From: Aliihoeflea sp. 40Bstr573
GTDB lineage: Bacteria; Pseudomonadota; Alphaproteobacteria; Rhizobiales; Rhizobiaceae
Direction of reading: 5' to 3'
NCBI RefSeq assembly: GCF_024105655.1
Contig: NZ_JAAAMH010000001.1
Span: 310,001 to 374,000 of the forward strand
DNA length: 64,000 bases
Position numbers and translations under genes: made by a program. Below, in pieces: positions 59,280-64,000 of this stretch. The notes under the pieces were generated by a model that made no database searches, had not been told where the DNA came from, and worked only from the letters and a program-made list of their open reading frames with translations. Every line of letters begins with the position of its first letter. Position 1 is the stretch's first letter.

Positions 59280-59618
59280 TCAACCCGGCTGCGGCCGTCG
59301 GCCGTCGACCTCGTTCCTGAGGCACGTGGTCAGGCGCGACAGGCGTTCGACCGCCGTCGGATCGGGCAGCGATGTCTCGAGATCCAGTGCGCAGTCGGCA
59401 ACTGCCTTGATGCCGAGCGAGCGCGCCGTTCCCTTGAGCGAATGGGCAAGCGCAATTCGCCTTTCAGGCGATGCGCCGCCGATTTCGCGCGACGCCGCTT
59501 CAAGTTGCAGCACGAACATGCTGAGGAGTTCGTCCGCAAGGCGCACGTCGCCCATGGTCTGCCGGTCGAGGTGCGCCTCGTCGATCAATGCGGTTTGCGT
59601 ATCGTTCAAGTGTGTCAT
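59280..59618 (-). CDS. Hpt domain protein
   Basis: A 112-residue single-domain histidine phosphotransferase. The phosphorylated residue is probably His59 in [14 protein letters not shown]. No kinase or response regulator gene is adjacent, so its phosphorelay is unknown. It is next to the large growth-pole protein gene, divergent from it. Confidence 0.85.
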   Translation of the reverse strand: MTHLNDTQTALIDEAHLDRQTMGDVRLADELLSMFVLQLEAASREIGGASPERRIALAHSLKGTARSLGIKAVADCALDLETSLPDPTAVERLSRLTTCLRNEVDGRRPQPG

Positions 59619-59715
59619 TTCGGGATGCTGTGTGCCGTCAATGGAGGGTCGGTTAACGCGGCCGGTCGCATTCGCGGCGCCGCGCCAAGGATTCTTTCAT
59701 CTGCATTGAGTAGCG

Positions 59716-59731
59716 TTAACCTTATGTTTAA
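59716..59731. promoter_or_regulatory. TTAA-containing promoter region between the Hpt and coiled-coil genes
   Basis: TTAA at 59716-59719 and 59728-59731 are separated by 8 bases, one more than the classic CtrA spacing; another TTAA lies at 59653. The surrounding 40 bases are AT-rich. A cell-cycle-controlled promoter for the growth-pole gene is a suggestion only. Confidence 0.3.
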
Positions 59732-59872
59732 AGTTTTACACATGGCCGGAATTGCGAGTTCCCATCCCGGCCTTGTGCCGATACGATACGAAATGGGCGA
59801 ATTGGGCCTCAACTGGCGGGTGGTTTCAAGCCGAATACGGTGACCCGCTGCGATAGTATAGGGTAGAGCGGC

Positions 59873-62800
59873 ATGGCGATGAAACCGGCGACCAACAAGG
59901 AACTCGACACCGATATCGAAAAGGAGCTGGAAGAGGCTCTGGATATCGAACTCGTCATGGACGATGACGAGGCTGCCGCGCCGGAAGAGCAGAATCTCGA
60001 CATCGCCGCTTCGATGGAGGATTTCGAGGCGCAGATATCGCAGGCCGCTGAAGAACTTGCGATGGAGAATCGCGAGATCGAATCGAGCGCAGACGATGCG
60101 TCGCCCGGCGAAACCGTTGCGCCGGCTGCCGCTGCCGCCGCGCCGGCAGCGGTGGCAAAGGCCGCAAATGACGGCCCGACCCGCATTGCAGACCTCCAGC
60201 CCGTCGAACCGCAGGGCTCCAGCCGCCCCTCCGCTTTCGCGGCCGCCAACGACGACCGTCAGAAGGACTACAAGTCCTTCGTACAAAGCATCTCCAAGCC
60301 GGTCCCGAGCACGGTCTACTGGGTGGTCGCACTCCTGTCCGTCGTCTGGGCCGCATCGGGCCTGCTCGTCGGTCACCTCCTCTTCTCGCCGCAGATCTGG
60401 CAGATCGGATCGCTCGCAGGACTCATCGCCGCGCCCTATGCGCTCGGTCTCGCGCTCGGCATCGTCGTTCCCATCATCCTTTTCTGGGGTTTCGCGGTGA
60501 TGATCCGCCGCGCGCAGGAAATGCGCTATGCGGCGCAATCCATGACGGAAGTTGCCTTCCGCCTCGCCGAGCCCGAACATATCGCGACGGACCGCGTCAT
60601 GATGGTCGGCCAGGCGGTGCGCCGCGAAGTCCAGGCCATGGGTGAAGGCATCGAGCGCACGCTTGCGCGCGCCGTCGAATTGGAAACCCTCGTCCACACA
60701 GAGGTCAATGAACTCGAACGCGCCTATTCTGAAAACGAGACGCGCATCCGCGCGCTCGTCGACGGGCTCGGCAGCGAGCGGGAAGCCGTCGTCAGCCATG
60801 CCGAGCGCGTTCGCGCCTCCATTGCCGGTGCGCATGAGACGCTGAAGGACGAACTGTCCGCCGCCAGCGACGTCATCCGCCAGAACATCGTCGATGTATC
60901 CGGCAGGCTCTCCGGCACCATCGCCGACAGCGGCGCTTCGCTGATCGAACGCATGAACCAGAGCGGCTCCTCGCTGAGCGACGCGCTCGACCTGCGCATC
61001 GACACGATTTCGGACCGCATCTCGACCTCCGGCGACGCGGTGGCGAACCTCCTCGACACGCGTATCGCCTCGCTGACGGATGCGACCGACCACGCCACGC
61101 GCGCGCTGTCACAGATGCTCGACGATCGCACGACCGGAATGATCTCGCTTCTCGGCAGCTCGGCCCGCTCGCTCTCCGACGAGTTCGACACGCGCCTTCG
61201 CGACATCGAGCGCACGCTCGAGGAACGTGGCCAGTCGCTTCTTTCCCAGTTCGAGACGCGCGCCCAGGCGCTCGACACCGGCACGGAGAAGCTCAACGCC
61301 GCGCTCGAGGCCCGCGCAAAGCAGATCAACGACACGCTGATCGACCGCACCAAGGAGATCGCGCAGACCTTCACGGACGGCAAGCAGCAGGTCAACGTGC
61401 TGCTCGACGAGACGAAGGCTCGTATCGGCGCCGATTTCACCGACCTCGTCGCCTCGACTTCCTCGATGCTGGAAGAGCGCACCGCGGACTTCACCGTCAA
61501 GCTTGGCGAGAGCCGCAACGTGATCAGCGCGGCGCTCGACGACGATCTCCAGCGCCTTGCCGAAACACGCCAGGCGATGGACCATGCCATCACCAGCCAT
61601 GTCGAACGCATGGCGGAGGGGCGTTCGCTCCTCACCAACGCGCTCAACGACGACATCGTGCGCCTCGCCGACACGCAGCGCGATATGGATGTCGCGATCG
61701 AGCAACAGATCTCCGGCCTGACGGAAGGCCGCGAACGGCTCGCCATCGCGCTGAAGGAGGACATGGACCTGCTCGAAGCGACGCGTCGCGGTCTCGACGA
61801 TACCGTCTCACAGCATGTCCGCACGATCGCCGAGCGCGAATCCGACCTGACGACGGCGCTGTCTTCCGGCACTGCGCGCGTCGAGGACGCCTTCGCCAAC
61901 CAGATCGACCGAATGGCCGAGCGCCAGGCGGAACTGTCCGCAGCCATCGCGGCCGACGCGGATCGCATGGACGATCTCATCCTTCGCGGCATCGACGCGC
62001 TCAGTGCACGACAGGGAGAGTTGCAGCAGGCGATCGGTGCGGAAGTCTCGAACATCGACACGGCTTTCGACCGGCAGATCACGCGTCTGGCCGAGCGTCA
62101 GACCGAGCTTTCCGCGACCGTCGATCAGGATATGGAGCGGATTTCGGGCCTCTTCGAGCGCCAGCACGAGGCACTCGCCGCCCGTCAGAGCGAACTCGGC
62201 GACCGGATCGGGGGCGAAGTCTCGCGTATCGACACGGCCTTCGATCGCCAGATCGAACGCCTCGCTGAACGCCAGACCGGTCTTTCTGCGGCGATTGACG
62301 CCGACATGGAGCGCTTTTCGTCGGCCTTCGACCGCCAGTTCGACGCCCTCACGGCGCGTCAGAGCGAATTCGGTTCGCGAATCGAGAGCGACGTCGCTCG
62401 CGTCGACGAGGCGTTTGCACGACAGGTCGAGGCCATCGCGCTTCGCCAGTCCGAAATGGAGAACGCGGTTCATCGCGGCGCTGAGCGCTTCGGCGAACTG
62501 TTCGGCCAGCTTGCGCGCCAGCTCGGCGACCGCCAGTCGGAACTGTCCGGCGCGATCGCCGGTGATGCGCAGAAGGTCGAGGAAGTCTTCGCCCGTCACA
62601 TCGCGACCCTCGCCGCGCGCCAGGAAGAACTGACCGGGGCGATTGCCGCCGACATGGGCCGGATCGACGAGACGTTCTTGCGCCAGATCGACCTCTTCGC
62701 AGAAAAGCAGAACGAACTCGCGGCTGCGATCAACATCGACATGGACAAGGTCGAGCAGGCCTTCACGCATCATATCGAGGCACTTGGCGAACGCCGCTCG

Positions 62801-64000
62801 CTGATCACCGACGCCGTTGCCAGCGACATCGCGCGCATCGAAGATGCGTTCGGCCGTCAGACGGGCGTTATCGAGGAGCGCACCCAGACAATGGAACGCG
62901 CGCTGAGGATTGGCGTCGACAATGTTCGCGGAGCGCTCGAAAGCAGCGCCGTGGTCGTTGCCGGCTCGCTGCGCGACAAGGTGCTGGAGGCAACCGCGGC
63001 GATGGGCGAACAGGCCGGACAGGCCTTCGTCGACGTCGACCAGAAGATCGCCGACCGGGTCGAGCGCACGGCAGCGACGCTGGGCGCAAAGGCCGTCGAG
63101 ATCTCGACCCGCCTCGATGAGAGCGACCGTCAGATCGCCGGCCGGATCGAGGAGCGCGCGACCTTCATGGCGGCCCGGGCCGACGAGATTGCTTCGCGCT
63201 TCGAGGACACGGACCGCACGCTGGCAGACAGGTTCGACGAGCGCACGCAGACGCTGTTTTCCCGTGCGGCCGAGATGGTCGACCGTTTCGCCGAGGCCGA
63301 CGAATCGCTTGCAAGCCGCGCCGAAGACCGCGCGGCTGCACTCGGCGCCAAGGCCGGCGAAATTGTCGCCGCCTTCGAGACCGCCGAGCGCAGCCTGTCG
63401 TCGCGCGTCGACGACGCCGCGCAGTCGCTTGCGGCGCGCGCGGGCGATTTCGCGCAGATCGTCGAAGAGGCCGACCGAAATCTGGCCGGCAAGGCTGACG
63501 AGATTCGCGTCAGCCTTCTCTCGCGCGCCGACGAAGTCGTGTCGCGCTTCGACGACGCGGGCCAGTCGCTGGCCAACCGGACGGAAGATGCCGCTCGCAT
63601 CCTCGAAGGTCGTGCGGATGAAGTCGTCGGCCGGTTCGATGAGGCCGGCAACGCCCTTCTCTCGCGCACCGATGCAGCCGCGAACACGCTCACGGCACGC
63701 GCTGGCGACCTGTCGAACGTCTTCGCCGATGCCGACCGCCAGATCGTCATACGCCTCGACGAGACGCAGGCCGCATTATCGGCGCGCGCCGGCGAGATTG
63801 CAGGCGTCCTCGATGGTTCGGACGAGCGCCTGCAGGAGCGCGCCAACGAACTCGCGCGCACCTTCGACATGGCCGAGCAGCGGATCATGGCGCGCACGCA
63901 CCAGACTTCCGCCGAGCTCGACGCTCGCGCGGCGGCGATCGCCGAAGCGCTGGCCGCAGCCGACCAGGCGCTGGCCGACCGCACCAGCCTCTTGGCGTCG
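59873..64000 (+). CDS. Growth pole ring-type giant coiled-coil membrane protein (N-terminal 1376 residues)
   Basis: The open frame runs off the window end. An acidic cytoplasmic N-terminus (about 1-140) is followed by two to three membrane segments at about 148-171 and 183-211, then continuous coiled coil. This layout matches the very long apolipoprotein/kinesin-like proteins of Rhizobiales, of which the growth pole ring protein GPR (Agrobacterium) and RgsE (Sinorhizobium) organise unipolar growth. From 61478 the coil is strictly periodic: three 36-residue units, then thirteen 29-residue units (61802-62932) with the pattern AF-x-RQ-x5-AERQ-x-EL, a 31-residue linker, then at least ten 29-residue units of another pattern from 63026. 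The ATG at 59873 follows GGTAGAGCGGC. Functional assignment rests on layout and family recognition. Confidence 0.85.
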   Translation, partial: MAMKPATNKELDTDIEKELEEALDIELVMDDDEAAAPEEQNLDIAASMEDFEAQISQAAEELAMENREIESSADDASPGETVAPAAAAAAPAAVAKAANDGPTRIADLQPVEPQGSSRPSAFAAANDDRQKDYKSFVQSISKPVPSTVYWVVALLSVVWAASGLLVGHLLFSPQIWQIGSLAGLIAAPYALGLALGIVVPIILFWGFAVMIRRAQEMRYAAQSMTEVAFRLAEPEHIATDRVMMVGQAVRREVQAMGEGIERTLARAVELETLVHTEVNELERAYSENETRIRALVDGLGSEREAVVSHAERVRASIAGAHETLKDELSAASDVIRQNIVDVSGRLSGTIADSGASLIERMNQSGSSLSDALDLRIDTISDRISTSGDAVANLLDTRIASLTDATDHATRALSQMLDDRTTGMISLLGSSARSLSDEFDTRLRDIERTLEERGQSLLSQFETRAQALDTGTEKLNAALEARAKQINDTLIDRTKEIAQTFTDGKQQVNVLLDETKARIGADFTDLVASTSSMLEERTADFTVKLGESRNVISAALDDDLQRLAETRQAMDHAITSHVERMAEGRSLLTNALNDDIVRLADTQRDMDVAIEQQISGLTEGRERLAIALKEDMDLLEATRRGLDDTVSQHVRTIAERESDLTTALSSGTARVEDAFANQIDRMAERQAELSAAIAADADRMDDLILRGIDALSARQGELQQAIGAEVSNIDTAFDRQITRLAERQTELSATVDQDMERISGLFERQHEALAARQSELGDRIGGEVSRIDTAFDRQIERLAERQTGLSAAIDADMERFSSAFDRQFDALTARQSEFGSRIESDVARVDEAFARQVEAIALRQSEMENAVHRGAERFGELFGQLARQLGDRQSELSGAIAGDAQKVEEVFARHIATLAARQEELTGAIAADMGRIDETFLRQIDLFAEKQNELAAAINIDMDKVEQAFTHHIEALGERRSLITDAVASDIARIEDAFGRQTGVIEERTQTMERALRIGVDNVRGALESSAVVVAGSLRDKVLEATAAMGEQAGQAFVDVDQKIADRVERTAATLGAKAVEISTRLDESDRQIAGRIEERATFMAARADEIASRFEDTDRTLADRFDERTQTLFSRAAEMVDRFAEADESLASRAEDRAAALGAKAGEIVAAFETAERSLSSRVDDAAQSLAARAGDFAQIVEEADRNLAGKADEIRVSLLSRADEVVSRFDDAGQSLANRTEDAARILEGRADEVVGRFDEAGNALLSRTDAAANTLTARAGDLSNVFADADRQIVIRLDETQAALSARAGEIAGVLDGSDERLQERANELARTFDMAEQRIMARTHQTSAELDARAAAIAEALAAADQALADRTSLLAS
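61802..62932 (+). repeat. Thirteen tandem 87-bp units, type A (29 residues each)
   Basis: Each unit encodes 29 residues around AFDRQIERLAERQTELSAAI (first two-thirds) and an acidic-basic end such as DADMERFSS. Units begin at 61802, 61889, 61976 and so on every 87 bases to 62846. Third positions differ between units, so the period is kept by protein selection rather than recent duplication. Three 108-bp units (36 residues, a 29-mer plus a heptad) precede it at 61478, 61586 and 61694. Confidence 0.9.
63026..63982 (+). repeat. Eleven tandem 87-bp units, type B (29 residues each)
   Basis: Units start at 63026, 63113, 63200 and every 87 bases after. The pattern is F-D-x-A-D-x-x-L-x-x-R near the start and L-x-x-R-A-x-E-I near the end, e.g. 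FDEAGNALLSRTDAAANTLT. The last unit is weakly conserved. Same 29-residue period as the type A tract but a different sequence. Confidence 0.88.

Noticed and set aside
60724-62773. Minus-strand open frames of 452 and 321 codons opposite the coiled-coil gene
   Set aside because: Ser/Arg-rich or repetitive translations that mirror the repeated coding strand; not independent genes.
61802-63982. Regular 87-bp DNA periodicity considered as a CRISPR or satellite array
   Set aside because: The period is in frame, units differ at silent positions, and no identical repeats with unique spacers exist; it is protein repeat structure.

Overview
The window is GC-rich, densely coded DNA from an alphaproteobacterium, very probably a member of the Hyphomicrobiales (Rhizobiales) close to Rhizobiaceae/Phyllobacteriaceae. 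Support: the minus-strand run of nlpD-like, pcm, surE, serS, tatCBA, scpBA, nagZ, SPOR, argS and dgt; a CckA hybrid kinase beside fliO and dksA; a single-cysteine DksA; and a giant two-membrane-segment coiled-coil protein of the type that organises unipolar growth in Agrobacterium and Sinorhizobium. No insertion sequence, prophage, CRISPR array or rRNA was seen, and no gene-free stretch exceeds 300 bases.

Layout. 1-1124: secD (partial) and yajC of the Sec translocon, divergent from a DUF815-type ATPase. 2311-18397: one long minus-strand block for envelope, translation, Tat export and chromosome condensation genes, with an orphan ABC ATPase set between scpB and tatA. 18480-21310: erpA, xthA and three small genes of unknown function. 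21382-21573: tRNA-Gly and tRNA-Tyr. 21771-24007: rlmB and pncB. 24190-30043: a complete oligopeptide-type ABC importer. 30045-35627: MFS transporter, aldo/keto reductase, membrane acyltransferase plus methyltransferase pair, MerR regulator and MgtE. 35805-41443: urea importer urtABCDE read from a probable sigma-54 promoter. 41738-46620: a periplasmic oxidation cluster (GMC flavoprotein, Tat-exported partner, VOC protein, ribbon-helix-helix protein, PQQ sugar dehydrogenase, cytochrome c). 46623-54466: cckA, fliO, dksA, sixA, a ycjX/ycjF-type pair and a secreted protein. 54555-59618: Kef-type antiporter, folK-folB-folP, a DUF922 protease, an adrenodoxin-type ferredoxin and a lone Hpt protein. 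59873-64000: the first 1376 codons of the growth-pole coiled-coil protein, cut by the window edge.

The most informative observations are: (1) the coiled-coil protein is built on a strict 29-residue (87-bp) period, three 36-residue units followed by thirteen units of one type and at least ten of a second; (2) an 18-bp imperfect palindrome occurs twice, in the same orientation and 54-55 bases ahead of the start codons of the VOC gene and the PQQ dehydrogenase gene, which points to a shared operator; (3) the urt operon has a near-consensus -24/-12 promoter with an NtrC-like site about 110-120 bp upstream; (4) the first ABC gene of the peptide importer has no usable start codon ahead of its conserved N-terminus. 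Several convergent genes abut or overlap at their stops.
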